64,000 nucleotides of DNA from CAJBLF01 sp964504915 (GCA_964504915.1 CAZDFH010000001.1:119339-183338), one strand, 5' to 3'; numbered from the stretch's first letter, positions 46,583-57,292 are shown. Notes: generated by a model not told the origin, from the letters alone. Numbers and translations: made by a program.

Positions 46583-46820
46583 GATTTTTGTATAGTAAAT
46601 AAACTACTGCATAATTATACTCAGAATAGCCAGAAAAAGCAAATTTAAATCACCCCCAACCCCTCTTTAGCAAAGATGGGCGTGTCCTATTGAAAGCCTC
46701 CTTTGCTAAAGGAGGTGGCGAATCCGCCGTGTGCGGATGAGCCGGAGGATTTACCACAAATTTGTTGATATTCCATCTCATATAGCTACAAGAATGCTGT
46801 TTACTCATTATATATTATCT
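46583..46820. other. Intergenic repeats between mscS and the MoxR gene
   Basis: Contains CCCCCAACCCCTCTTTAGC, an inverted partner CCTCCTTTGCTAAAGGAGG and the palindrome AATCCGCC..GCGGAT (46660-46755). An open frame starting at 46731 crosses these repeats and joins the MoxR frame, but the start at 46821 is more likely. Confidence 0.5.
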
Positions 46821-47915
46821 ATGCGAACTATCATACTTCTTGCCCTCTTATCTGTCGCTATCATAGGTGTGGTGCTGTATTTTTTCGTATTTGAGGGGAA
46901 AAAAGAGGGGCAAAGTATGGTAAAAAACATATCTTCTGACCCACATCACGTAGATAGCTCACTTTTCCAGGAATGACTCCAACGTATCACGTTTCACCAC
47001 CCTCTTCTCGTAGCAGTCCATAAAGAAATCCATAGAAAAATCATAGGCATGGATACCTTTATCAATGCCATTATTTTGAATTTATTATGCTGAGGGCATA
47101 TGCTGATCGAAGGTGTCCCAGGATTGGCAAAAACGAAAACTGTCCATACCTTCGCTGAGATCATGGATATGGCATTTAAGAGGATCCAATTTACTCCAGA
47201 TATGATGCCTGCCGACATTGTGGGCGTGGAGATCTATGATGCATGAACGAAAAGCTTCGAACCAAAAATAGGACCTATAATGTGTAATATCATCCTCGCT
47301 GATGAGATCAACAGAGCCACGCCCAAGGTACAATCAGCGCTCTTAGAAGCCATGCAAGAAAAACAAGTCACTATTGGTGGAAAATCATTTCCCTTGCCAG
47401 ATCCGTTCTTCGTCTTAGCTACGCAAAATCCCTTGGAGCAAGAAGGTACCTATCCTCTACCCGAAGCCCAAATCGATAGATTCTTATTTAAAGTCCTTGT
47501 CGGGTATCCGACCGTCCACGAAGAGAAACACATCCTCGATGAGATGGAACACGATGAAGACATTCAGATACAAAAAGTTATCAACCATACGGAGTTTGTA
47601 GCACTAAGAGATACGATCCAAGATGTCACCATTTCCGATCAGGTAAAGAAGTATATCACAAGATTGGTCGATGCCACTAGAAATTGCGAAGCGTTACTCT
47701 ATGGTGCGTCACCCAGATGATCGATAGGACTGATGACGGCTAGTAAAGCAGTTGCGTTCGCAGAAGACAGAAATTACGTCATGCATGAAGACGTGCAGAA
47801 AGTAGCTCTTGCTGTCTTGAGACACAGAGTCGTATTGTCTTATGAAGCTAAGATGGAATGAAAAGATGCTGATCAGGTGCTTGTGACATTATTTGAATGA
47901 ATTAATTTAATATAA
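46821..47915 (+). CDS. MoxR-family AAA+ ATPase with N-terminal membrane helix
   Basis: 364 residues from 46821. The N-terminal IILLALLSVAIIGVVLYFFV looks like a membrane anchor, unusual for MoxR. The AAA+ core follows: GGHMLIEGVPGLAKT (Walker A region), PADIVGVEIYDAGTKSFEPK, NIILADEINRATPKVQSALL (Walker B) and VLATQNPLEQEGTYPLPEAQ, then a lid ending ASPRGSIGLMTASKA. MoxR proteins act as chaperones with von Willebrand factor partners; none is adjacent. A start at 46917 would remove the helix. Confidence 0.85.
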
Positions 47916-48226
47916 TCACATAGCAATACCCAACGATTCGTTGCCGGGAAGGCAGTAATGGTTGCCACAGGGCAAGGATAGTTTTATTATTGCCTGAATA
48001 TAATTGTCTGCCGTGAGGCTGGGCTGGAAAGCGTACGACGACTAAGCAAACCACCGGCCGAGCAACATGGCGGACTGCGAGGCCTTGAGTTTTTGCTCTC
48101 GTCCTTCGCGAAGTCGAAGGGTACTTTTGGGTCAAGCCAAAAGTAAGTCCCCGAAGGGATGTGGGTGCAATAAAAAACAATATGTATCAAAAAAAACGCA
48201 AGTAGCGCTTTCTCTTTTTTTTATGG
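47916..48226. other. GC-rich non-coding island
   Basis: Clearly richer in GC than its surroundings, with local hairpins (CCTTCGCGAAGTCGAAGG; CTTTTGGGTCAAGCCAAAAG). The motif CTTTTGGCTTGACCCAAAAG resembles intergenic repeats I associate with Bacteroidetes, which would suggest transfer, but that is from memory. Open frames here are not gene-like. No RNA gene recognised. Confidence 0.5.
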
Positions 48227-48300
48227 TGGACGATAGAGGATTCGAACCTCCGACCCTTCGCACGTCAAGCGAATGCTCTGACCAACTGAGCTAACCGTCC
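48224..48300 (-). tRNA. tRNA-Val (GAC)
   Basis: On the minus strand GGACGGT pairs with ATCGTCC in the acceptor stem; D-loop TTAGCTCAGTTGGTCAGAGC; anticodon stem TTCGC/GCGAA with loop TTGACGT gives GAC (Val); T-arm GGAGGTTCGAATCCTC; discriminator A and encoded CCA at 48224-48226. All stems pair. Confidence 0.93.
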
Positions 48301-48423
48301 ATGATTTTGTATTCAGTGACAGAACATATAGCAATTTGCTGTGAGAATTCAACTGAGAAAGTTTGGATTTGAAATTCATCGGATTTTAATTACATAGTAA
48401 GTGACAATTTTACTTATGAACAT

Positions 48424-49497
48424 ATGTTTATGATCAAAAAGTTTTTCTCTGGATCTATTATCTTCACCGTCATTGCTATCGTTGCTTGATTCTTTATCGG
48501 AGCTGGGACATGACTTAATGTCGCTGGATGATTGCAAGCGGTCTTCATTGTCGTCATCTTGTGAATCTTAGAGACATCGCTTTCGTTTGATAACGCTGTG
48601 GTGAATGCAACGGTATTGAAAAAAATGTCACCCGTACGACAACATAGATTCCTAACACGAGGAATGGTCATTGCTGTCTTTGGTATGAGAGTTTTGTTTC
48701 CTCTGATCATTGTCGCTATCGTGGGATGGATTAATCCGCTCCAAGCGCTCAATCTCGCTATCTTCAATCCTGATGCATATGCTGCGATACTCAATTCTTC
48801 CCATATCGTCATCGCTGGATTTGGTGGTGCATTCTTGATGATGGTGGCATTAAACTTCTTCCTCAACCTCGAGAAAAAAAACCATTGGATTGGCCCTGTC
48901 GAGAGAACGTTTCAGAAAGTTGGTCAACTGAAATCTGTAGAAATGATTATAGGATTGCTCGTAGTATTTCTGATTGCTGAATTATTACCTACTGGTGAAA
49001 TGATGTCCTTTGTAGTTTCTGCTATACGATGAATTATCATCTACGCTGTCATAGATAGTATTGCCGTCTTACTGGAAAAGAAGCAAGCAGTGATGCAAAG
49101 CGCAGCCAAAGTATGACTTTCCTTATTTATGTATCTAGAAATATTGGATGCAAGCTTCTCCTTTGATGGAGTGATCGGCGCATTCGCCTTGAGTAAAAAT
49201 ATTTTTATCATTGCACTTTGATTGTGAATCGGTGCAATGTTTGTCAGAAGCATTACTATCATGCTTGTCAGAAAATGAACATTAGCAAAGTATATGTATC
49301 TAGAACACTGAGCTTTCTGGGCTATCCTTGCACTAGCCACGATTATGTTTATCAGTACGATGCATGAAGTACCAGAAGTGGTGACTGGGCTTATCGGCGC
49401 ATGATTTATCGGCGTAGCATTATACTCCTCTATTAGGGCGAATAAGAGATCCGCGATGATTGAGAAACAATTGAAGAAATTAAATAAAAAGATTTAA
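48424..49497 (+). CDS. DUF475 / TerC-like integral membrane protein
   Basis: 357 residues from 48424 (355 from 48430). About nine membrane helices. LETSLSFDNAVVNATVLKKM near the N-terminus and LEILDASFSFDGVIGAFALS later are the paired acidic helices of the TerC/DUF475 family, linked with metal-ion resistance or export. GMVIAVFGMRVLFPLIIVAI lies between. Many TGA glycines in helices. Start between two ATGs undecided. Confidence 0.87.
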
Positions 49498-49524
49498 TAC
49501 ATACTTTACTCGTAAATTTATTTT

Positions 49525-50946
49525 ATGCTGTTAACAATCTGATTAGAAATTCATGTAAAATTGAAGAGTGTAAACAAGATGTTTTGCCAATGTAAAAATG
49601 AGCAGAACTTTGATTCGCTTCAGCCAAATACCAATATTTGCCCAGTCTGCACCTGACAACCTGGAGCACTTCCTACATTGAGTAAAGAAGTATTGGAGCA
49701 AGCATTATTACTTGGGAAATCCTTACATTGTACGATCAATGAAGTATCTAAGTTTGATAGAAAGTCATATTTCTATCCTGATTTGCCCATGGGATATCAG
49801 ATTACGCAGTTTTATCAGCCAACGAATACTAAGGGAGAAGTGAAATTTTTCTTAGATAATTATACAGCAGAAAAGACAGTCCACATCACTGAAGCCCACA
49901 TGGAATGTGACACCGCCAAAATGATTCACGTAGGAGGAGAAGCATTACTGGACTTCAACCGCGCAGGTACTCCCCTCGTAGAAATTGTCACGAATCCTGA
50001 CTTTACTAGTGTTGACGAAGTCATAGAATTTCTCAAAGAGATACAGAGAATATTGAGATACAATAATATATCAGATGCCGATATGGAAAAGTGACAGATG
50101 AGATGCGATGTAAATATATCACTCAGAAAAGATGCAAAAGCTCCGCTCGGCATTAGGACGGAAACGAAGAATATCAACTCATTTGGAATGATCAAAAGAG
50201 CAATAGAATTTGAACAAGCAAGACAAGAAAAAATATATGCCGATGGATGAACCATAGATCAGGAGACCAGAGGCCGAGATGACGCTAAGGGCGAGTCGAC
50301 AACTTTGAGATCCAAAGAAGATGCATTAGATTACAGATATTTCCCTGAGCCAGATATGCCAGAATTGCGCTTAAACGACGAAACGATGAAACGACTAAAC
50401 GAACAAGCCGTGGAAATTCCTTACGACACGATTAAGACATTCAGAGATTTTGGGTTCAACAAAGAATATATCAACGCACTCATCAACGACAAAGAGATAT
50501 TGCAATATTTCAATTATTTCGTTACTGAGAAAAAAAACGATCCCAAGACCGTTGCAAAATGGATATGCTGACCTATCATTGCATGGCTCAACCAAAACAT
50601 GAAACATATTTCTGACTTACCATTCACGCAAGATATGTTTACTACGTTTTTGACTTCCACATTACCGGACAGCCAGTTGAAACTCGTCATGGATGAGATG
50701 TTGGCCACAGGAAAAGATCCAGACACCATCATCAAAGAGAAATGATTTGATGCGCCAGCAGTGGATGAAGGTGAACTTGAAAACATCTGCAAGCAAGTGA
50801 TAGAAGAAAATGTAAACATCGTAGAACAATATAAGAAAGGGAAGCTCACCGTCATGTGATTCTTCGTCGGACAAGCAATGAAAAAGACCTGAGGCAAAGC
50901 CAATCCACAACAGTTACAAGAAATTTTCGAAAAATTATTGAAATAA
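49525..50946 (+). CDS. gatB: Asp-tRNA(Asn)/Glu-tRNA(Gln) amidotransferase subunit B
   Basis: 473 residues, normal length. Amidates misacylated tRNAs with GatA and GatC (not in the window). Seen: GLEIHVKLKSVNKMFC, CPVC-TGQPGALP where the CTG Gly is TGA, the DFNRAGTPLVEIVTNPDF motif, LRYNNISDADMEKGQMRCDV, RKDAKAPLGIRTETKNINSF, RYFPEPDMPEL, and a C-terminal YqeY-like helical domain ending KANPQQLQEIFEKLLK. These invariant glycines at TGA are strong evidence for code 25. Confidence 0.95.
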
Positions 50947-50963
50947 CTTTCTTTACCCTTAGA

Positions 50964-50986
50964 AAGGCCACTTTTGTGGTTTTTTC
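50964..50986 (+). terminator. Intrinsic terminator after gatB
   Basis: GGCCAC, four-T loop, GTGG and six T, 18 bases after the stop. The stem is short. Confidence 0.6.
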
Positions 50987-51049
50987 TTCCAAAAACAATT
51001 CATTGACTTTTTACTAATAATATCTATATATTGTTCATGCTGATTTTAC

Positions 51050-52231
51050 ATGCATAGATATATAATGACCGGAAATGGAGAAAACCTAGCCCCACAGTCT
51101 AGAGAGTGATTCGATGATCCTGGAGCAAAAAAGTTATGAATACAATGATATGAACAGAAATTGGAAGCAGTCCTCACTGATGCCATAAACAAAAGTCACC
51201 AGTCAGGGTATAGACGAAGATGAGAACAGGTTACAAAACAAGCCATCAAGCAGATCAATACCCTGCCTTCTCGTCTACAAAAATTTACTGAAGTGATGAA
51301 TAATTTTCCTGTAATTACGTTTTATCGACAGAGCGATACTATCCAAGATATACAAGCATCAAAAATGGCACCACAAGCGATAAAGGAGGAATTGCCTCAG
51401 CTCATACATGAATATAAGGACCATGGGGACTCTTCTCCAAGATTGAATATGCTCAATAGCGCCTATACTCAGAAAGCTATACAGCAGTATGGTAAGCTTT
51501 TTCAGCAACGAGGGATATACATAGAGGAAAGACACCATCTAGAGGAATTACCATGAGGATTGAAGTGTTATCCTCTTCTGTATCTCAAGGATACCGAGAG
51601 ATTTCTAAAGTTGTTGGATAGTATCCATTATCACGATAGTGATGAACATCATGAAATAAGACAAGCCCACTTATGAACTATACTTATGGGAATAAGCCAT
51701 CAGCTCGTCTACTCTGAAGTAGAAGCGACCAGACACATCAGAGAAGAGGTGGGAGATATTATTGATCTATCGGCAGATATCGGCGTTGGGAAAGTTAATG
51801 ATCGTGATTCATCATATGAAAGCATATTTATGGCTGCCGATGAAGGCGATCTGGAAGAAATGGTTGTGTACAAGGATTTATGATTTGTTGTAAATTATTG
51901 GCACTATGAAGATTCATGGGCAGATGTAGTCATGCCAGACTTTGCACAGAAAATTATAGATATCTTATTGGACAATACTATCAAGATGGTAGGACCTCAT
52001 GAGCTCGAACAGCTTAGTCAGTTGTACAAAAAAATGGCACGCATAGTCAATGTGCTCAGAGATACTAAAGCAAAATATAATGGGAAACGCGTATTTCTCA
52101 AAGCTCGTGCAGACTTACTCCATGGGCTCAATTGCATATTACAATGACTGGGAAATAATGATAATTTCTTAGATAAAGAGCTACGAATCAGCAAGACAAA
52201 TGATCTCTATAAGGCAATCTTGGATATATAA
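51050..52231 (+). CDS. Unknown soluble protein
   Basis: 393 residues, not recognised. Could start at 51050 or 51065. The N-terminal third is polar (MTGNGENLAPQSREGFDDPG; GYRRGEQVTKQAIKQINTLP). The rest is helical and acidic with HYHDSDEHHEIRQAHLGTIL, VEATRHIREEVGDIIDLSAD and YKKMARIVNVLRDTKAKYNG. The His/Glu cluster might bind metal but no known motif is seen. No signal peptide. Stands alone between gatB and a convergent small gene. Confidence 0.75.
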
Positions 52232-52239
52232 GATTTTTT

Positions 52240-52269
52240 GACAATAAAATAAACCGGCTTTACGCCGGT
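52240..52269 (-). terminator. Intrinsic terminator for the small basic gene
   Basis: On the minus strand ACCGGC-GTAAA-GCCGGT followed by TTTATTTTATTG, about 35 bases after the stop at 52303. It lacks a T run on the plus side. Confidence 0.6.
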
Positions 52270-52302
52270 CAATGGGGTTAATAATAAGGGTTCGATAGTA
52301 TT

Positions 52303-52482
52303 CTATCGCTTACCCACCTTGTCACGGTACTTTCTGCGAACGAATCCGTGTACCACCAATGCGTGGGGATTCGATTCGGGAGATAAACTACCATCAATGC
52401 CAAGTTTGTCCAGTAAATTTTTCCTGGCTTGTTCTGGCGATGCCGACAAGGGTTCTCCGTTTTTTTGATGTTTTTTAGACAT
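52303..52482 (-). CDS. Small basic protein
   Basis: 59 residues, MSKKHQKNGEPLSASPEQAR ... HALVVHGFVRRKYRDKVGKR. Lysine/arginine-rich ends with a short ordered-looking middle. It is followed by a good terminator, which supports a real gene. Not recognised; a ribosome- or nucleic-acid-associated role is possible from charge only. Confidence 0.55.
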   Translation of the reverse strand: MSKKHQKNGEPLSASPEQARKNLLDKLGIDGSLSPESNPHALVVHGFVRRKYRDKVGKR

Positions 52483-52587
52483 AAAGTAAGGGATTTATTT
52501 TTGGGGAAATTTCTTTACAGGGATTGTAATAAGGAAACTGCAGATAAAGTCAAGAATATCTACTCTATTATTTTTTCAATAAGCACG

Positions 52588-52616
52588 AAAGTCGCCTCTA
52601 TGGACGACTTTTTTTG
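52588..52616. terminator. Terminator hairpin overlapping a stop codon
   Basis: AAAGTCGCC ... GGACGACTTT then T run on the plus strand. The TAG of the minus-strand gene ending at 52598 lies in its loop. It could terminate either strand. Confidence 0.5.
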
Positions 52617-52789
52617 CTGAGAGAAATTCTCCCAGATGAAACTCATTTCCCTCTTTTTCTTTTTTCGATTTTCGACCTCCTTTTTGAGATCGTTTTTTGC
52701 TTGGCGGTGCTACCTCCAGATTTTTTTCTGGATTTAGCGAACCTTTCGGCTCTGGTCGGCACGTGCCGATTTGGCTTTGGCTTTGACAT
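52598..52789 (-). CDS. Very basic small protein
   Basis: 63 residues, MSKPKPNRHVPTRAERFAKS, then RKKSGGSTAKQKTISKRRSK and IEKRKRGKGVSSGRISLSKK. Over a third Lys/Arg. One TGA glycine. An in-frame ATG at 52795 would add two residues. Composition suggests nucleic-acid binding; no family recognised. It might be chance, but the clean frame and nearby hairpin favour a gene. Confidence 0.45.
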
Positions 52790-52901
52790 ATGCATTTTTT
52801 TTATAATACACTTATTACCTATTTCCTCAAATTAGTCAAGGCGAATGAAAAAATCCCGATTTCTCAGGACCTCAACTCCCGCAATTTTGTGGGATCAATC
52901 A

Positions 52902-52973
52902 TTCCACACCAACAATAGATAACTAGCTTTGGAGCCACATGCAATGTGGCTTTACAAAAACTATGGTGTGGAA
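52902..52973. repeat. 72-base inverted-repeat element, copy 2
   Basis: TTCCACACCA/TGGTGTGGAA ends with internal hairpin AGCCACAT-GCA-ATGTGGCT. Compared with copy 1 both arms have changed together and remain paired. Confidence 0.75.
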
Positions 52974-52990
52974 TTCAACCTTCAACTCTT

Positions 52991-54088
52991 TTATAAAGTA
53001 AGCAGTACATACGCACCCAATCCAAGCATCAGGAGTCCTACGATGAGATGGATCAGTTTGGTTTTTTCATGTTTGATCTTTGCAAGTTTGTCTACGCTTG
53101 CGTATCAGAATCCAACGAGAATAGCGATAGCCAACATAGGCAAGACAAAGATAAGATTGTATACTATGAGATAGATATATCCTCGAGAAGTAAGATCCTT
53201 GCTCTGCGAACTGAGATAACCGAGAATGGTAAAATATGGACCAGAAGAACAGGGAAGTAAGAAGAGACTGACGATGATACCTACGATAAATGCTCCCCGG
53301 GGAGAAGATACTCTATCGATGATTTGCTGCATCTTTGGCCTTCGTGAAAATGGCACTTCCATGACAAATCATTTTCCATATCGGAAGAAATCTTTGAGAT
53401 TGGCAAGTCAGACAAGCAGTCATAATATTCAGACGACTAGTTTCAAAACGAAGGTATTGTTTGCTGTCGCAAGGGCCGAAAACAATCAAATTCCCATTGC
53501 CAAATATGTTAGGAATACTGCTAGTGCGAATAATCATCACGCCAATAATGTTTTTTTTCTACTCTTATGTCTACTGAGAATGGTCGATAATAATAATAAC
53601 ATCACGGCAAATGCACAAGGATTGATACTATCAGACAGCGCTGCCGGAAGCATGATCCCAAAGAATGATAATTTTTTGGATAAGCTACTATCGATAGGCT
53701 GCTGAGTTCAGCTTAAGGTTGTATCTTTACAAGCAGCGAGATTTTGTGCAAGCTTCCCAGAAAAATAGTCGATAATGTTTGTGTCACCATTGACGTAATT
53801 ACAATCAGTGCCACTATTGATGATAAGAAAAGGCACGCCGATCTTGTCATAAGTTAACTTGTGCTTAGTCAAATAGCCATTAAACTCAGCACGATTGGCT
53901 TTGTTGTAAAAGACTTCTTTCTGATCGATATCAAACGTCTTAGTAAGTTTATTGTCCTTGATATAGTCCTCTACTGCTGCACAATGCGGACACCCGTTCC
54001 CATAAAACAAAATATATTCCTGAGCAAAACCCACACTTGCCATTGCTAGTAACGAAAGGATTACTCCAATAACGTACTTCATTGCCAT
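52991..54088 (-). CDS. Periplasmic thioredoxin fused to a DsbD/CcdA-type membrane domain
   Basis: 365 residues. Signal peptide 1-22 (ends SVGFA), then a thioredoxin-like domain with CPHC at 33-36 in FYGNGCPHC and a cis-Pro GVPFLI. The second half has six or so helices with SDSINPCAFAVMLL and FLLPCSSGPYFTILGYLS, the two Pro-Cys helices that pass electrons across the membrane in CcdA/DsbD proteins. It likely supplies reductant to exported thiols. TGA joins the two halves. Start 54088 or 54082. Confidence 0.85.
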
Positions 54089-54219
54089 ATCACATAAAAT
54101 AAAATGTACAAATTTACGAATTATTCCTAATTACCAAATCAATTTCAGAATTTTTAAATTTTAGAATTTACAAATTGTTTGGGAATAATTTGGAACAATT
54201 TGGTATAATTCGGAATAAT

Positions 54220-54906
54220 TTATTTCCCCGACTTCATCTGTTGATAATTCGTTGCTTGTATCGTCAATGTCCCATCAGCATCTACATTTACGGAGATGAG
54301 ATATTCTATCTTTGTATCCGTTAGACTATGATTGGTATATACGATGCCTTTCTCTAATCCTTGGGTATCTAATCCTGTCATATGTTTTCCTTCTGCAAGC
54401 AATTGTTGTGCCAGCAAGAATTCTTGACTCGCACCTAGCTGGGCTCCGCTAGCGATACGAGCGGCTTCTTTCATTGCGTATTCATATGGTCACTTATACA
54501 CGTAGAGAAAAGAATCGTATCCTGAAGTGTCTACTTGCGTTTGCTTGGATACTGCCTTATTTAAACGCATACGTTGAGGGAGAGTAAGTCAAAGATCTTC
54601 TGCCCAATCAGGAAGTTTTCAGAGTTTCACTGTAGCTTCTTTTTTCTGAGCGATCATATCTTTGAGCTCATCCATGCGTGATAATAATTGTGTCTCTGTC
54701 AATTCTGTATATTTGGATTGCAACTGTTCGAATAATTCTTGTGCTGTTTCTGGTGTAATAGTCCCAGAAAGAAGCTCGTCAGAAATACGAGTAATCTCTG
54801 TCTGTAGTTCTACGAGATTTTGCACAGGCTGAATTTGTGGTCTATTACCACAACCAGTCAATATAACGGGCACAGCAAGAAAAACCAAGAAAAGTAATTT
54901 TTTCAT
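54220..54906 (-). CDS. Lipoprotein of unknown function
   Basis: 228 residues. Signal sequence KKLLFLVFLAVPVILTGC with lipobox LTGC, so it should be processed by Lgt (44370-45221). A coiled-coil-like part follows (VELQTEITRISDELLSGTIT; QSKYTELTETQLLSRMDELK), then LPDWAEDLGLTLPQRMRLNK and an SDGYDSFLYVYKGPYEYAMK-like segment, and a beta-rich end. Three TGA glycines keep it open. No family recognised. Confidence 0.8.
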
Positions 54907-54979
54907 GAATGCAAAACGAACGAGATAAAATTTAGATTAGTTAGTTTGCAGTAGGGAGTTTGCAGTTTGCAGTTAATAA

Positions 54980-55042
54980 AGTTCTGCCAGCTAAGTTCTG
55001 CCAGCTAAGTTCTGCCAGCTAAGATCTGCCAGCTAAGATCTA
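54980..55042. repeat. 14-base tandem repeat
   Basis: AGTTCTGCCAGCTA three times, then AGATCTGCCAGCTA and a partial copy. It ends at the stop codon of the next gene (55040), so the last unit is part of the coding end. Confidence 0.85.
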
Positions 55043-55639
55043 TTTTGAGAACATTTCTTTATTCTTCAGTGCTACGATTAGCAAAATTGCTGTCAACACG
55101 AGGTTGAGCAAAGATCATCCAAAACTACCATATGATCTATATGCAGCGAATCCTGATGGGAACAAGCTTATAATTAGCGTAATTACACTTACAGCAAATC
55201 ATAGTGCCAGCAAAAAGATAACCCATTTTTTGAGTCTTATCATACCAATACCTGTCAATAAGCTCAATAGAGAAAATACTAATGCAAGCAAAATATATAT
55301 CAACACGCGGATGCCCATTCCCGCACCAAAACTGAAGATAAATCCTAATCCACTCAATCATACCAAGAACGAGAAGATTCCAATGATTCCGCTAACAATA
55401 GACAGCCATCAGATGACAAGGAAAATAGTCTTGAGATACGGATGTAATTTTTCGTTCACGTCTGATGCAACTTTGGAGTTTACCACATCTTTGACAACTT
55501 TGTGATTGAGAAATTTGTCTACTCGTCATCGTTTGTGAGAGAATTTTTCCATATGGGAATCAAGCTTTTTCTCTGCAGCATCTATGCTGTTTTGCTCGAA
55601 GTTCTTTTTTGCGTGTTCATGCTCTGTTTTTTGTTCCAT
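55040..55639 (-). CDS. Small membrane protein
   Basis: 199 residues. Charged N-terminal third (MEQKTEHEHAKKNFEQNSID; AAEKKLDSHMEKFSHKRG), then four or five helices, including TIFLVIGWLSIVSGIIGIFS, VLIYILLALVFSLLSLLTGI and NLVLTAILLIVALKNKEM. Gly-rich loops with TGA. No known family. Confidence 0.75.
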
Positions 55640-55798
55640 TGTAATGGGTAGTTAGAGGGTAAAAGTTAATTAGCTTATATGAAATTTTAGTAACATTGCA
55701 AGGGGATGAAAATAGTTTATAGATAATAGTTTATAGTTAATAGTGTAGGTATCTTTTATATAAAAAAACTTCCGAAACTATAAACTATACACTCTACA

Positions 55799-57001
55799 CT
55801 ATACACTAAGAAGACGTTGTGTTTCCTGTGCGATCATCAATTCTTCATTTGTAGGAATAACCTTGACGAGAACTTTAGAATCCGGTGTGGATATTACGTG
55901 CTCCTCAGTAGAGAAATCATTCGCTTTTTCATCAAGTGAAACACCTAGTCGCGCTAACTTGTCTACCAACAATTTTCTCACATCTTTGGATCTTTCCAAG
56001 ACTCAAGCCGTCAAGACTATTGCATCTACACCATTCATAAGTGCCACATAGGATCCGATATATTTTACGATACCATCCACATACATATCCAAAACTAAGG
56101 TACATCTCTTATCTCATTTCCTTCGTCCATCAAGGATGTCTCTCATGTCAGCAGATATTCACGATACACCGAGTATACCACTTTTTTTATTCAGAATATT
56201 TTCTATCTCTTGTGCAGACATATCTTCTTTTTTCATCAAAAAAGTAATTACCCCAGGATCTACATTCCCAGATCTCGTGCCCATCATCAGTCATTCTGTT
56301 GGCGTCATTCCCATAGACGTTTCGATGACCTTGCCATTTTGAATAGCGGTAACACTCACTCCATTCCCCACATGACAAGTTATCACTTTCGAATTTTCAA
56401 TTTTTAATTTCCCACCTTCGTGGACAGGTCAATTTTCAATTAATTTGTCGAAGACAAATTGGTGAGATGCTCAGTGGAAGCCATATCTCCTCACTCTATA
56501 TTTCTCATAATATTCATAAGGAAGTGCATAGAGATAATGTTCTGGCGTCATACTCTGGTGAAATGCCGTATCAAAGACAGCCACTTGTGGGATATCTGGT
56601 GCTAATGCTCTACAAGCAAAAATCCCTGCTATATTTGCAGGGTTGTGTAATGGTGCTAGTACACTACAAAGCTGTATTTTTTCTATGACATCATCATCGA
56701 TTTTGACTGCATCAGAGAAATATTCTCCTCCATGCACTACTCTATGCCCTATCGCTTGAATAGATTGGAGCTTGCAGTCGGGAGCACTTAGTCCCTTGTC
56801 AACAACTAATTGAATAGCCTCTTTATGATTATCGAGTTGATGATCAATATGTGTTTTCTTCCCATCACTCTCATATTCCAAAAAGGAATCTTTTTCTCAG
56901 ATTTTTTCCACGATTCCTTTGACCATCACCGATGTATTTGCCATATCGATAACTTGAAATTTGAGCGATGAGCTTCATGCGTTGAGCACTAGAATTTTCA
57001 T
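55799..57001 (-). CDS. ackA: Acetate kinase
   Basis: 400 residues, family length. Interconverts acetate/ATP and acetyl phosphate/ADP, making ATP in fermentation. Seen: NAGSSSLKFQ at residues 7-16 with TGA for the invariant Gly, IGHRVVHGGEYF, PLHNPANIAGI, AVFDTAFHQ, YRVRRYGFHGASHQ, HVGNGVSVTAI and GNVDPGVITFLM. Phosphotransacetylase is not in the window. The short DNA before the ATG holds a 16-base tandem repeat. Confidence 0.95.
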
Positions 57002-57011
57002 AATTGAGTAG

Positions 57012-57078
57012 AATGGGTAAAATGGGATATGGGTAAAATGGGATATGGGTAAAATGGGATATGAGTAAAATGAGATAT
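57012..57078. repeat. 16-base tandem repeat upstream of ackA
   Basis: GGGTAAAATGGGATAT about four times, the last copy diverged. Related AT-rich words occur near 45385 and 59390. Confidence 0.75.
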
Positions 57079-57212
57079 CTGTTTTTACCCTTTTTACTCT
57101 TTTTACCCTTCTCCGTTTTTACAATATGTACGTAATTTAACATCTTTTTCAATGACAAACATTATTGTTATGTCTTGCAAAATCGCACAAAAATAGTTAT
57201 AAAGTCCAATGA

Positions 57213-57285
57213 TATTTTATCACGGAGTTTTTATCGTGAGCCTGCCTGCGGTAGGCAGGCGTTAGCGAACTTTTATCATTTCATC
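57213..57285 (+). promoter_or_regulatory. Leader motif upstream of metG
   Basis: TTTTATCACGGAG, TTTTTATCGTGAG, a GCCTGCC..GGCAGGC palindrome, GCGAACTTTTATCATTT, then the ATG. Same layout as before the SIMPL gene. Confidence 0.5.
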
Positions 57286-57292
57286 CATAATT

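Noticed and set aside
48067..48294. Plus-strand frame containing VDDRGFEPPTLR
   Set aside because: It is a translation across the antisense of tRNA-Val, a common false gene.
49525..50946. TGA as tryptophan (code 4) or selenocysteine
   Set aside because: TGA falls on invariant glycines (GatB, AckA, AhcY) and alternates with GGN codons; Trp positions use TGG.
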